The notes beneath the pieces are model-generated. The model saw nothing but the letters and a program-made list of their open reading frames with translations, did no database searches and was not told the origin of the DNA. Position numbers and translations under genes: made by a program. Shown one piece after another: positions 7,907 to 16,016 of a stretch of 35,040 bases of DNA. How positions within the stretch are numbered: the stretch's first letter is position 1; every line of letters begins with the position of its first letter. This stretch comes from a virus, in IMG/VR virus record IMGVR_UViG_3300002835_000583, positions 1-35,040 of that record, one strand, 5' to 3'.

Positions 7907-8605
7907 ATGCCTAGAAAACGTACCCAAAAAATTTATTTTGGGGAGGATCAAGAAAAGGCAGTAGTTAATTACTTAGAAAGTACTGACGAAGCAGAAAGAA
8001 ACAAGATATTCAATGAATATTTAAGAGAACCTCTCATCACGATGGTGGAAAGCATCATCAGAAGATATAAATTGTATAGAAAAGATTATGAATTCAGTGA
8101 TTTACATACTGATACAATGTCTTTTTTAATTACAAAAATGAACAAATTTGATCACACCAAAAACCACAAAGCGTATTCTTATTTTGGAACTATATGTAAG
8201 AACTACCTTATGGGGGCTATTCAAAAGGATACTAAAGACCAAAACAGAAGTGTATCCTATGAGGATATTTCTTCCGATATTGAGGAAAGATCTGACTTGG
8301 CTTATTATATTGACGAAGACCAAATTGACTACCGAGATATCATTATTAAATTCACAATAGAATTAGACAAATTTGTTGAAACTGAAAATCTAACAGACAA
8401 CGAAAGAAAACTAGGTTACGCTTTGTTAGAAATCTTCAACAATTTTGACAAAATATTCCAAGTTGGGGAAGGTAATAAATTCAACAAAAACTTAATTTTA
8501 TTGTCATTACGTGAAATGACATCACTATCTACTAAAGAAATTAGAATATCCCTAAAAAGATACCGAACACTTTATGAAGGAATTTTAGGTGGGTTTTTGG
8601 ATTAA
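7907..8605 (+). CDS. gp55-like sigma factor (late transcription)
   Basis: 232 residues. Residues ~30-115 look like sigma-70 region 2: a helix EYLREPLITMVESIIRRYKL, then DLHTDTMSFLITKMNKFDHTKNHKAYSYFGTICKNYLMGAIQKD, matching the kFdp...k.aYsYfgtI.kn.l pattern of T4 gp55 and related phage sigma factors, followed by the basic N-R-S-V-S-Y-E-D. The C-terminal third (TDNERKLGYALLEIFNNFDKIF, LREMTSLSTKEIRISLKRYR) is an HTH-like helical region that could act as region 4. In T4 the homologue directs RNA polymerase to late promoters (TATAAATA). Here the likely target is the recurrent TATTTATA box; that link is inference. Confidence 0.8.
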   Translation: MPRKRTQKIYFGEDQEKAVVNYLESTDEAERNKIFNEYLREPLITMVESIIRRYKLYRKDYEFSDLHTDTMSFLITKMNKFDHTKNHKAYSYFGTICKNYLMGAIQKDTKDQNRSVSYEDISSDIEERSDLAYYIDEDQIDYRDIIIKFTIELDKFVETENLTDNERKLGYALLEIFNNFDKIFQVGEGNKFNKNLILLSLREMTSLSTKEIRISLKRYRTLYEGILGGFLD

Positions 8606-8609
8606 AATC

Positions 8610-8617
8610 TATTTATT
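8610..8617 (+). promoter_or_regulatory. TATTTATT box, candidate late promoter
   Basis: A one-mismatch version of TATTTATA ends 3 bases before ATG 8621. Confidence 0.35.
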
Positions 8618-8620
8618 AGT

Positions 8621-8998
8621 ATGAGAACGATAAGAAAAAACATAGCATTAGAAACTGACTCAGCTTTAGCACTAATGCAGGAAATCTATAACGATATTGT
8701 AGAACAAAAAAATACAGCCACACTGATAATGAAAAAGATGCTATCATTTATGAAAGAATCTGAGGATATGTCAGTTATTGGACCAGTTATTAAAGAACAG
8801 CAAAAGATATTAAACGAGTGTACTGAAAAGAAAATATCACTTGTAAAAATACAAACTAACCTTATTCAAAAAGGTGCTAGTGACAGTAACAAATTTTCAC
8901 CTGGTAAATTAACGTTAAGTGATGAAGATAGGGAAATCCTAGACAAATTAGTCAATGAAGACGATAAGGATAAAAGCGGCGAAAAATACTCATTATAA
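8621..8998 (+). CDS. Hypothetical helical protein, 125 aa
   Basis: Mostly helical with a coiled-coil-like middle (residues ~10-90) and an acidic tail (DEDREILDKLVNEDDKDKSGEKYSL). Its stop TAA shares its last base with the next ATG (TAATG), so it is coupled to the 626-aa structural gene. Its size and place after the sigma gene recall T4 gp33, the late co-activator, but no sequence match is visible and I do not assign it. Confidence 0.65.
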   Translation: MRTIRKNIALETDSALALMQEIYNDIVEQKNTATLIMKKMLSFMKESEDMSVIGPVIKEQQKILNECTEKKISLVKIQTNLIQKGASDSNKFSPGKLTLSDEDREILDKLVNEDDKDKSGEKYSL

Positions 8999-10878
8999 TG
9001 GCTGATTTAAAAAAATTAAGGAGTGATGCTAAAGGTAAGTTTGCTGCGTTAACCACAATTGTGGAGAAAAAAGACGGGTTAAAAAATCTAACCAAAAAAC
9101 TTGACGACGATGCCAAAGAGTTAAGTAAAAACGTTGGTAAAAAAGCACAGGATTTTGCCGACAAAGCAAAACAAAAAATACCTAATTTTAATAATGTATT
9201 TGAAAACCTAATAGGTGACCTTAATAAAATTTTAAAAACAGAACCTGTAAAAGGTGAGAGTAAGATTCGAAAATACACTAGAGAATCGGTTAACGAAACG
9301 ACTAAACAAATAAAACAAGTTGTAATTGATAATGTTAAAGCTGTTTTATTCGCAAATGATAATGATTTTGGTTGTGGTTCAGGTTCTAAAATGCCAATGG
9401 ACGCATTAAGTATAAAACCAAGTGAATTTGATTTTTTAGGTACTTTAAAAATGGACCCAGCATCAACAATGGGTAATTTAGTTTACGAAGATACCACATC
9501 TAGGAATAAAACAAAAATGAATAAAGACCTATATCAAAGTTTTGATAGCGGTACTAATTACACATTTACTAGTAATTCAGGTAATGATTTATTTACAATG
9601 GATTGGGATAGTGGAAGTCAACAATATAATTTAAGTGGATTACAAGGAGCCGGTATTACAACAATAGACCAATTTATAACACAATATTATGAAACAATCG
9701 AATTCCCCCAACCAAGTGATATTCTAAAAAATAGTGTATCAATGTTATTAGCTGGTGATGGCTCACAACCAAAAGAATTCGATATTAATATGAATAATTT
9801 AAATCGAATATTACAAAAAATAACTTGTGCCTGCGGTAAACCTAAAAAAGATGATGAATTACAACAAAATCCAAAAGACCAGTTTAATGAAGATGATGTT
9901 GATGAGCAAATGTTTTTTGACACAGACGATTTGGATGGTATTGATTTAGATGATGAGGCACTGAGATTCAAAAGAGTTTTGAGGTTTACTGATTGTAATA
10001 ACTTTGAAGTTCCAGTTAATCCAAATCATATTGAGGATTTTTCATTACTATCCAAGAAAAACACATTAGATGCTTATAATTCAATATTAAATAAAATGGC
10101 AAAAGATGCGTATAATGCGTCAGGCGGTTCAATTCCAATTGATAATTTACGCATATCAATGAATCTTATGTCAATTTTTAATCTACCAAAAGCATTGTTA
10201 GGTTCAATATTTTCGGCTAAAATATTTTTACCGTTAGTGATATTATGGAAAACACTTAAAGCCGGAGTTTCGTCAGCATTTGTTAGTGCTAAACAATTAG
10301 TTAAAAATTTCTACAAATTATTTTATAACATTTTACAAGATTTGTTTTTTAAATTTATAACAATATTTTGGACTAAAGTTAAACCAGAACTAATTGCTTT
10401 AATTATTTCATTGGTCCCAAAAATTTTTAAAACATCAAAAGAAAAATATCTTAAAGTGATTAAAAGTTTACTCGCTTTCTTAAAATACGCGATACCATTT
10501 ATTGGTATATCAAGTTGTGCTGAATTATATGAACAACTTTTAAAATTAATTGATTTACTTAGAGTTGGTATTAGTCAAAAGGTGCCTAGCTTAATGTTAC
10601 AATTAGCAAAACTACGACCAGGATTTAGTGTCGATAGAGCATTAATTGAGGTTGCTCAAGGTTTAGAGAGTAGGGGTATAACCACTGGCGATTTCTTTGA
10701 ACCTGGAGATAACAATTTACTAGCCACATTAGAAGAAACACTTAAAGGTTGGCATAGTGAAATGAATACTAACTCATTTGTTCAAATTAGTTTAGACGCC
10801 ACATCAATACCAGTCGCACCAGCAGGTGGTGCGGCACTAATAACACCATTGGTTAGAGGAACCGGTTTAATGTCGTAA
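8998..10878 (+). CDS. Large virion protein with hydrophobic helical segment
   Basis: 626 residues, not recognised as a named family. The N-terminus is Lys-rich and helical (residues 1-85). Residues 140-240 are a Ser/Thr/Asn-rich beta region. An acidic stretch (295-320, many D/E) follows a Cys-rich C-A-C-G-K at 277-281. Residues ~395-525 contain several strongly hydrophobic helices (IFLPLVILWKTL, PELIALIISLVPKIF, LLAFLKYAIPFIGISSCAEL). Hydrophobic helices in a tail-region protein of this size fit a tape-measure, hub or membrane-penetration component, but none of these is proven. It is followed 4 bases later by a small coiled-coil gene and then the OB-fold baseplate gene, which supports a baseplate or hub role. 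Confidence 0.75.
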   Translation: MADLKKLRSDAKGKFAALTTIVEKKDGLKNLTKKLDDDAKELSKNVGKKAQDFADKAKQKIPNFNNVFENLIGDLNKILKTEPVKGESKIRKYTRESVNETTKQIKQVVIDNVKAVLFANDNDFGCGSGSKMPMDALSIKPSEFDFLGTLKMDPASTMGNLVYEDTTSRNKTKMNKDLYQSFDSGTNYTFTSNSGNDLFTMDWDSGSQQYNLSGLQGAGITTIDQFITQYYETIEFPQPSDILKNSVSMLLAGDGSQPKEFDINMNNLNRILQKITCACGKPKKDDELQQNPKDQFNEDDVDEQMFFDTDDLDGIDLDDEALRFKRVLRFTDCNNFEVPVNPNHIEDFSLLSKKNTLDAYNSILNKMAKDAYNASGGSIPIDNLRISMNLMSIFNLPKALLGSIFSAKIFLPLVILWKTLKAGVSSAFVSAKQLVKNFYKLFYNILQDLFFKFITIFWTKVKPELIALIISLVPKIFKTSKEKYLKVIKSLLAFLKYAIPFIGISSCAELYEQLLKLIDLLRVGISQKVPSLMLQLAKLRPGFSVDRALIEVAQGLESRGITTGDFFEPGDNNLLATLEETLKGWHSEMNTNSFVQISLDATSIPVAPAGGAALITPLVRGTGLMS

Positions 10879-10882
10879 TTAA

Positions 10883-11080
10883 ATGGAAAAAGATAAAGTA
10901 ATTGAAATAGCTAATGATGTGAAAAATCATTCAAATTCATCACTTATTGATGCTAGAAATTTTTTAATTGATGAATTTGAAAAAACAAAAAAATTAATAA
11001 TTGACTTAACTCGACATATGGAAGGTGTGGAAGATTTATATAACGAAGTTAATAACGAAATAGGTAAAAGAATAAAATGA
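10883..11080 (+). CDS. Small coiled-coil protein, 65 aa
   Basis: Almost entirely helical, with heptad-like spacing (VIEIANDVKNHSNSSLIDARNFL, then KLIIDLTRHMEGVEDLYNEVNNEI). It starts 4 bases after the 626-aa gene and overlaps the next gene by 4 bases (ATGA). A small baseplate or chaperone partner of its neighbours is plausible; function unknown. Confidence 0.65.
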   Translation: MEKDKVIEIANDVKNHSNSSLIDARNFLIDEFEKTKKLIIDLTRHMEGVEDLYNEVNNEIGKRIK

Positions 11081-12618
11081 AAATAATTGATGTTGGTACG
11101 GTTATAGATATTTTAGATCCACAAGGAATTGGTAGAATACGCTATTTTTCTTTTGATGATAATATTGCTACAAAACAAAGAGCATATACTGGTCCTGCTT
11201 GGGATAAAAACGACCCAACTGTTGCATTACCTTTTTTACCGACACATATTAATATCATTCCAGAAGTTAAAGGTGCTGTTAAAATTATAAAACACATTGC
11301 AGAATCTGATGGTTTAACAAACCAAGAATATATCCCAGGACCATTTACAACTTCACACGATTTTCCATCACAATCATTTAGTAGTCAATTAACGTATACA
11401 TCTTATGGTGTTGGTAGTATCCCTAAACCAGATATCAAAAGTTTTAGCGGGTCTAAATTATCTTTTGAGGACAATTACGTTGAAGCCAAATCCGTTGGTA
11501 CAATGGCTAAATTAGGCGATATAGCTATAAACGGTAATTATGGTTCAGATTTATTATTAACTGAAGGCGGAGCTCAATTACGTGCGGGAAAATTTATATC
11601 TAAAGAAACAAAAAGTAAAACAATAAAAGAAAAATTAAGCATATATCCCTACCGCGGTAGAAAAGAAGCTAAATTATCTTTAAAGAAATATCCATATACT
11701 GCTGAATTATTCACTGAAACAACATTTGTGGATAAAATAAGTCGAATGGATTTAAAGCACATTGTAGAATACGATTTAAACGATTTTGAATCTCCTACAG
11801 GTGTAACAATGACAATTTACGAGGTTATTACTGGTGAAGGTGACAAATATAAAACAGATATCTTTAATCAGGAAACAACTAATTTTGGTGCAAATATTAA
11901 ATTAATTTATCAAGATGAGATTGAAGTCGATTCAATAGAAGAGGCGTATGCTGAAGTAAGAACATTTATTGCTAATTTAGATAATGAAAAAATGAATGTG
12001 ATATCATCAACCCTGCCAAATAAAACCGCACATCCATTTTATTTTAGACCAGTTGTTTCACCAAACTCATTAGTTAGAAGAGAAACCCCAACAAATTTAG
12101 GTAAATCAAATAAGGTTAAATTTCTTGAAAATATAGTTGTTAAACCTAGAAAAAATTACGGATTGTTTTTTGATGAAACATCTGCCGATCCTGTAATTTC
12201 AAAACTTAAAAAGACAAATCAATACGTTAGAAATAAAAATATTGTTTATGATGCTAAGGGTAAAATTTTAAGAGAAGATTATATAGAACAATCCATTGGT
12301 TCTGTTATGGCGGATAAATTTTTTATTCTTTCAACTGAAACAAATGGCGGTAGTGGTAAAAGTGTAGATTTCCCTAATTTAAACAAATATGAACTTGACC
12401 AATTTGATTATATTGAAAGAATTGAACCAAATACTTGGTCATCAGTTAGGGGCGAAAAATTAATTGAAATACTTGAATTAATGGTTGAAATGTTATTAGA
12501 ACATAGGCACGGGATAGGTACCACCCCTGCATGGCCACAAGCCCTAAAAGATAAAATTAGGGACCTTAAAACTAAAATGCCAAATGACATGGTTAATAAA
12601 TCAATTAGAATCAACTAA
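11077..12618 (+). CDS. Baseplate central-spike protein with gp5-like OB fold
   Basis: 513 residues. The N-terminus (VGTVIDILDPQGIGRIRYFSF, then WDKNDPTVALPFLPTH and PEVKGAVKII) has the OB-fold pattern of phage T4 gp5 and VgrG-type spike proteins: a D-P-x-G-x-G-R-[IV]-R strand followed by a proline-rich turn. Residues ~144-172 (KLGDIAINGNYGSDLLLTEGGAQ...) match the strand that follows the OB domain in spike proteins. The C-terminus (LVEMLLEHRHGIGTTPAW...) resembles the H-x-H-G tail of baseplate spikes. There is no lysozyme domain between them, unlike T4 gp5. It should sit at the tip of the tail tube. The call is by motif, not by search. Confidence 0.75.
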   Translation: MKIIDVGTVIDILDPQGIGRIRYFSFDDNIATKQRAYTGPAWDKNDPTVALPFLPTHINIIPEVKGAVKIIKHIAESDGLTNQEYIPGPFTTSHDFPSQSFSSQLTYTSYGVGSIPKPDIKSFSGSKLSFEDNYVEAKSVGTMAKLGDIAINGNYGSDLLLTEGGAQLRAGKFISKETKSKTIKEKLSIYPYRGRKEAKLSLKKYPYTAELFTETTFVDKISRMDLKHIVEYDLNDFESPTGVTMTIYEVITGEGDKYKTDIFNQETTNFGANIKLIYQDEIEVDSIEEAYAEVRTFIANLDNEKMNVISSTLPNKTAHPFYFRPVVSPNSLVRRETPTNLGKSNKVKFLENIVVKPRKNYGLFFDETSADPVISKLKKTNQYVRNKNIVYDAKGKILREDYIEQSIGSVMADKFFILSTETNGGSGKSVDFPNLNKYELDQFDYIERIEPNTWSSVRGEKLIEILELMVEMLLEHRHGIGTTPAWPQALKDKIRDLKTKMPNDMVNKSIRIN

Positions 12619-12623
12619 TTCGA

Positions 12624-12631
12624 TATTTATT
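12624..12631 (+). promoter_or_regulatory. TATTTATT box, candidate late promoter
   Basis: A one-mismatch TATTTATA ends 10 bases before ATG 12642, in the 23-base gap after the spike gene. Confidence 0.35.
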
Positions 12632-12641
12632 AAATAAAAAG

Positions 12642-14012
12642 ATGTCATATTTTCGTTCATACTTTGAAAAAAACAACACTATAATAAAAAATTCTCAGAT
12701 TAACACGGCTAAAAACCCTAATACTGAGATATTTTATGGTTCCGGATTCTCAAAATTTATTTTTAAAGTCGATTTAACAGATTTAAAAGCAAAAGTTGAT
12801 GGCGGGGACTACGTTGTTAATGGTAACACAAAACATTACCTTAAAATGACAAACACCATTTTTGGTGATGAAGCGTTTTTGGGGCAAAAAAGAGGTTCTG
12901 GTAGAGAAAGAGCCACCTCTTTTGATTTAATCATTTTTAAAATAACCGAATATTGGGATGAGGGTGTTGGTTTCGATTACGAACAAGTATATGATTTCAC
13001 GTCTGGGAACGAAACATTCGACGAGAGACCGTCTAACTGGTTTAATAGAACTACTTTAGATTCTTGGTCTTCTGAAGGTGTTTATAGCACATCTCCAACG
13101 GTTATTGGAACCATTAGCATGGATAATGGTGATGAGAATTTAGATGTCGATATAACTGACTATGTTAATAGCATAGTGGTTAGCGGAAACACCAATCATG
13201 GTCTTGGTATAGCATTTAGTGTTTTATATCAAGATTTATCCCCAGCAATCGACCAATCTGTTTCATTTTTTACAAAATACACACAAACCTTTTTTGAACC
13301 ATTCGTTGAAACCGTATTTGACGATAGAATTGATGATAATAGAGATAACTTTATCGCTGAGGTAAATCAAAATCTTTATTTATACGTAACTAAAGGTTCA
13401 AATTACTACGATTTAGATAGTTTACCTACGGTTGATATCTTAGATTATAATAATGCTGTTATTTCGGGTTTAGGTAACCTTACAACGACGAAAATACGCA
13501 AAGGGATATACAAGGTCACCTTTGGTCTTTCGGGGCTTCTATGCGACGGGAAACGCTTTTATTTTGATAAATGGAAAGGTTTGTCTATAGACGGCGTATC
13601 AATCGATAATCTTACTCAAAAATTTGTACCTAAGCCATATACTTCGTTATACACTATTGGCGCTAATCCGGTTGAATTACAGAGATATGTTATCCAATTT
13701 TTCGGGTTACAATTAAACGAAAAAATAAAATCTGGTGAAAACAGAAAGGTGGTTGTGACGTTTAGATCCTTAGATTATCCAAAATCAGTACTATTTGACG
13801 AGGTTTATTATAGAATATTTGTTAAAGAGGGTAAAACCCAGGTTAATGTATTTGAATGGACTCAGCTAGATAAAACCAATGAAAATTCATTCTTTTTAGA
13901 CACTTCAATAATGATTCCTAGAGAATACTGGGTTGAAATAAAGGGTAAAACGCATAATGAGGAAATCTTCTATAAGGATTTAATAAAATTTGAAATTGTT
14001 TCAGAAAGATAA
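12642..14012 (+). CDS. Tail-associated beta-sandwich protein, DNRLRE-like
   Basis: 456 residues. Residues ~35-205 read as a DNRLRE-type beta-sandwich: a strand-rich start with long loops, then W-D-E-G-V-G-F-D-Y, then E-R-P-S-N-W-F-N-R-T and W-S-S-E-G-V-Y-S, ending with L-D-V-D-I-T-D-Y-V-N-S-I and N-H-G-L-G-I-A-F-S. DNRLRE domains occur in surface and carbohydrate-binding proteins. The second half (FIAEVNQNLYLYVTKGSNYYDLDSLP..., then KGIYKVTF, then VVVTFRSLDYPKSVLFDEVYYRIFVKEGKTQVNVFEW) is made of further Ig-like strands. The gene follows the spike gene, so a baseplate, wedge or fibre-connecting role is likely. Domain call moderate. Confidence 0.7.
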   Translation: MSYFRSYFEKNNTIIKNSQINTAKNPNTEIFYGSGFSKFIFKVDLTDLKAKVDGGDYVVNGNTKHYLKMTNTIFGDEAFLGQKRGSGRERATSFDLIIFKITEYWDEGVGFDYEQVYDFTSGNETFDERPSNWFNRTTLDSWSSEGVYSTSPTVIGTISMDNGDENLDVDITDYVNSIVVSGNTNHGLGIAFSVLYQDLSPAIDQSVSFFTKYTQTFFEPFVETVFDDRIDDNRDNFIAEVNQNLYLYVTKGSNYYDLDSLPTVDILDYNNAVISGLGNLTTTKIRKGIYKVTFGLSGLLCDGKRFYFDKWKGLSIDGVSIDNLTQKFVPKPYTSLYTIGANPVELQRYVIQFFGLQLNEKIKSGENRKVVVTFRSLDYPKSVLFDEVYYRIFVKEGKTQVNVFEWTQLDKTNENSFFLDTSIMIPREYWVEIKGKTHNEEIFYKDLIKFEIVSER

Positions 14013-14023
14013 AAATATTTAAA

Positions 14024-14437
14024 ATGAACCTTAAAGAACTTATTAGAAAATGTATTATTGAAACACAAGAAGAACGCATCACTGAAAGTGGTGAATCAGC
14101 GTTACCCCTTTTTGTTCTTAGTGGTGGGGTTAATCAAGATGTAAAAGAAGTTCACATAGCGTCTGAAGATACTATAAAAGAATTATTTAGTTTTGTGGGT
14201 GATGGTGTTAACGAAGTATACTACGAAGATGGTGAACTTATCATTGATTTTTGGGAAGACGCAAGGGGTAATATTAGCTGGAAAGATTATGCTCGGTTAG
14301 AAAAATACATGGAACAAATAAGTAATTACTATATGGATGAAGGAATATCTGAAATTATAACCGGATGGAATATTAACACAGTTCGTAGACAAATTAATAT
14401 ATCTTTTTCTGAGGATGATTACGATGTATCCTTCTAA
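14024..14437 (+). CDS. Small protein with capsid-targeting-like N-terminus
   Basis: 137 residues, core not recognised (acidic, beta-rich, with YYEDGELIIDFWEDARGN and a strand-helix end). The first 21 residues (MNLKELIRKCIIETQEERITE) are amphipathic and nearly copied in the next gene. They end in I-T-E followed by S-G, which fits the T4 gp21 protease consensus [LI]-x-E at residues 19-21. Known T4 internal proteins carry such a removable peptide. The stretch just before the ATG is TATTTAAA, a degenerate late box. Packaging into the capsid is inference. Confidence 0.7.
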   Translation: MNLKELIRKCIIETQEERITESGESALPLFVLSGGVNQDVKEVHIASEDTIKELFSFVGDGVNEVYYEDGELIIDFWEDARGNISWKDYARLEKYMEQISNYYMDEGISEIITGWNINTVRRQINISFSEDDYDVSF

Positions 14438-14446
14438 TTAACCAAA

Positions 14447-14454
14447 TATTTATA
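14447..14454 (+). promoter_or_regulatory. TATTTATA box, candidate late promoter
   Basis: An exact TATTTATA ends 3 bases before ATG 14458. Confidence 0.5.
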
Positions 14455-14457
14455 AAA

Positions 14458-14973
14458 ATGAACATCAACGAACTTATTAAAAAATGTATCAAAGAAGCTC
14501 AAGAAGAGCATATTTCAGAAACTGGTACATATATGGTATTGAGTAATTTAACTCAAATAAAGAACGATATTGAAATAATCTTATCATTTAAACACCACCC
14601 GAATTTCCCTAAACTAGTTACAGGTGAACACGCTTGGGCCGGAGATCATGTCGCCACATCAAAAGACGACATTGAAGAGGTTGCTAACTTTGTAAAAAAC
14701 AGTTGTGAGGGTGAAGAAGGTGATTTACGTGAATCAAGTTCAGCAAAACAAGCCGCAACCGCAATTAATATGAAGAAAAAAGGTGTTGAACCTAAAAGTG
14801 AATCATATGGTGAAATAGACGAAAGTAAAAACTGCCCCACCGACCCAGCAAAATGGTCGGCGTCTAAGGCGGCGGCTAAAAGAAAATTTGACGTTTATCC
14901 TTCAGCATACGCTAATGGTTGGGCTGCCAAAAACTATAAAGCAAAAGGCGGTGGTTGGAAAAAATGTAAATAG
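14458..14973 (+). CDS. Small virion-type protein with KFDVYPSAYANGWA motif
   Basis: 171 residues. The N-terminal 21 residues (MNINELIKKCIKEAQEEHISE, then T-G) are a near copy of the previous protein's start and end in I-S-E at the same position 19-21, as expected for a gp21-type cleavage site. The C-terminal 40 residues (KWSASKAAAKRKFDVYPSAYANGWAAKNYKAKGGGWKKC) are a basic, aromatic motif I know from many phage proteins without a settled function, plausibly nucleic-acid binding. The middle is an acidic helix (DDIEEVANFVKNSC) and a linker. The stop is directly followed by the next ATG at 14974. Confidence 0.75.
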   Translation: MNINELIKKCIKEAQEEHISETGTYMVLSNLTQIKNDIEIILSFKHHPNFPKLVTGEHAWAGDHVATSKDDIEEVANFVKNSCEGEEGDLRESSSAKQAATAINMKKKGVEPKSESYGEIDESKNCPTDPAKWSASKAAAKRKFDVYPSAYANGWAAKNYKAKGGGWKKCK

Positions 14974-15735
14974 ATGAACTTACAAGAGAACATACATAGG
15001 ATTAGACAAATGATGATTTCTGAGGAGATGGTACAATCTGATGCTTGGAAATCTATAGAGAAAACATTGGACGTTCTTAAAAAGAAGAAAAAAGTTTTAT
15101 TATTAAGTTGTTCTAATAGACATAATTGGGATAAAAACGATATTGATATACCAAAATCTAAAATGATTGCGATGTATCTTAATGATGAATTGGGTGATAA
15201 ATCAACATTGATAGACGTTTCAGAATTAAACATAGTTCCTTGTGAGGGTAATGTATCAAGAAAAGACGGTAATAGTTGTGGTTTATTAAAATCAAAACTT
15301 AAGGATAAAGATAAAAATCCAACCGGTCACCATAGATGTTGGGCTAGTGTTAACAACCCTAAAGATGAACTTTGGAAAATAAGTAAAGAACTATTTGAAT
15401 CCGATTCTGTGGTATTTCTAAGTTCCGTTAGATGGGGACAAACAAATATGTTTTATCAAAATCTAATTGAACGTTTAACTTGGATAGAAAACAGACACAC
15501 GGCGTTAGGTGAATCCAATTTAGTTAAAGATATTGAAACTGGATTTATATGTACTGGACAGAATTTTAACGGTGTAAATGTGAATGATTTACAAAAGAAA
15601 ATCCATGAATTTTATGGTTTTAAAATAAATGACGATTTATATTGGAATTGGCAATATACTAAAGATATAAATGACGAATCATTAAAATCATATAAAAATT
15701 CACATAAAAAATTTATAAAAGATACCAAATTATAA
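14974..15735 (+). CDS. Flavodoxin-fold NAD(P)H-dependent FMN reductase-like protein
   Basis: 253 residues. After a 38-residue N-terminal extension, strand KKVLLLSCSNRHN (39-51), then LIDVSELNIVPCEGN (79-93), then ESDSVVFLSSVRWGQTNMFYQNLIERLTW (142-170) and IETGFICTGQNFNG (187-200) follow the flavodoxin-like order: phosphate loop, the 'x-D-x-x-x-x-x-x-P-C' segment, and the 'a-D-x-v-x-f-x-S-P-x-Y/R-W-x-x' segment. Cys90, Cys102 and Cys122 lie in one insert, like iron-sulfur or disulfide-bearing family members. It probably binds FMN and reduces flavin or quinone-like substrates. The first 17 residues (MNLQENIHRIRQMMISE) resemble the capsid-targeting-like starts of the two genes before it. It overlaps nothing and is followed 1 base later by a pterin dehydratase. 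Confidence 0.65.
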   Translation: MNLQENIHRIRQMMISEEMVQSDAWKSIEKTLDVLKKKKKVLLLSCSNRHNWDKNDIDIPKSKMIAMYLNDELGDKSTLIDVSELNIVPCEGNVSRKDGNSCGLLKSKLKDKDKNPTGHHRCWASVNNPKDELWKISKELFESDSVVFLSSVRWGQTNMFYQNLIERLTWIENRHTALGESNLVKDIETGFICTGQNFNGVNVNDLQKKIHEFYGFKINDDLYWNWQYTKDINDESLKSYKNSHKKFIKDTKL

Positions 15736-15736
15736 T

Positions 15737-16015
15737 ATGAAAATCGTTATAACCGAAAATCAAAAAAATAAAATTATGAATAGTAGTAATTGGAAGGAAG
15801 TAAGTGGTAAACTAGCTAAGACATTTTATTTTAAAAATTATAAAGAGGTGATGTCATTTGCGAATGAGGTTATGAAAATTGCTGACAAACAGAATCATCA
15901 CCCAGATATGACGGTTCATTATGATAATGTAAAGTTATCCATCACAGACCACGAAAAGGGTAAGATATCCGATAAGTGCCATAAATTTGTTAATGAGGTA
16001 GATAAAATTAAATAA
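15737..16015 (+). CDS. Pterin-4a-carbinolamine dehydratase (PCD/DCoH family)
   Basis: 92 residues, about the family length. The core reads W-K-E-V-S-G-K-L-A-K-T-F-Y-F-K-N-Y-K-E-V, then the catalytic N-H-H-P (53-56), then Y62 and T-D-H (70-72) followed by G-K-I-S. These match the W...F.F..y.e...F...v...A.....HHP.....Y..V...l.tH..ggiT pattern of PCD. The family dehydrates 4a-hydroxytetrahydrobiopterin to quinonoid dihydrobiopterin, recycling pterin cofactor; some members also serve as dimerisation cofactors. It adjoins a flavin-reductase-like gene on one side and a DUF5872-type gene on the other. The N-terminus (MKIVITENQKNKIM) resembles the internal segment IIQISEEQFKRLF of the next gene. PCD in a phage head/tail region is unusual; the role is not known. 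Confidence 0.85.
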   Translation: MKIVITENQKNKIMNSSNWKEVSGKLAKTFYFKNYKEVMSFANEVMKIADKQNHHPDMTVHYDNVKLSITDHEKGKISDKCHKFVNEVDKIK

Positions 16016-16016
16016 T

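Noticed and set aside
8621-8998. Assignment of the 125-aa gene as gp33 late co-activator
   Set aside because: Only size and position agree; I see no shared motif, so I leave it hypothetical.
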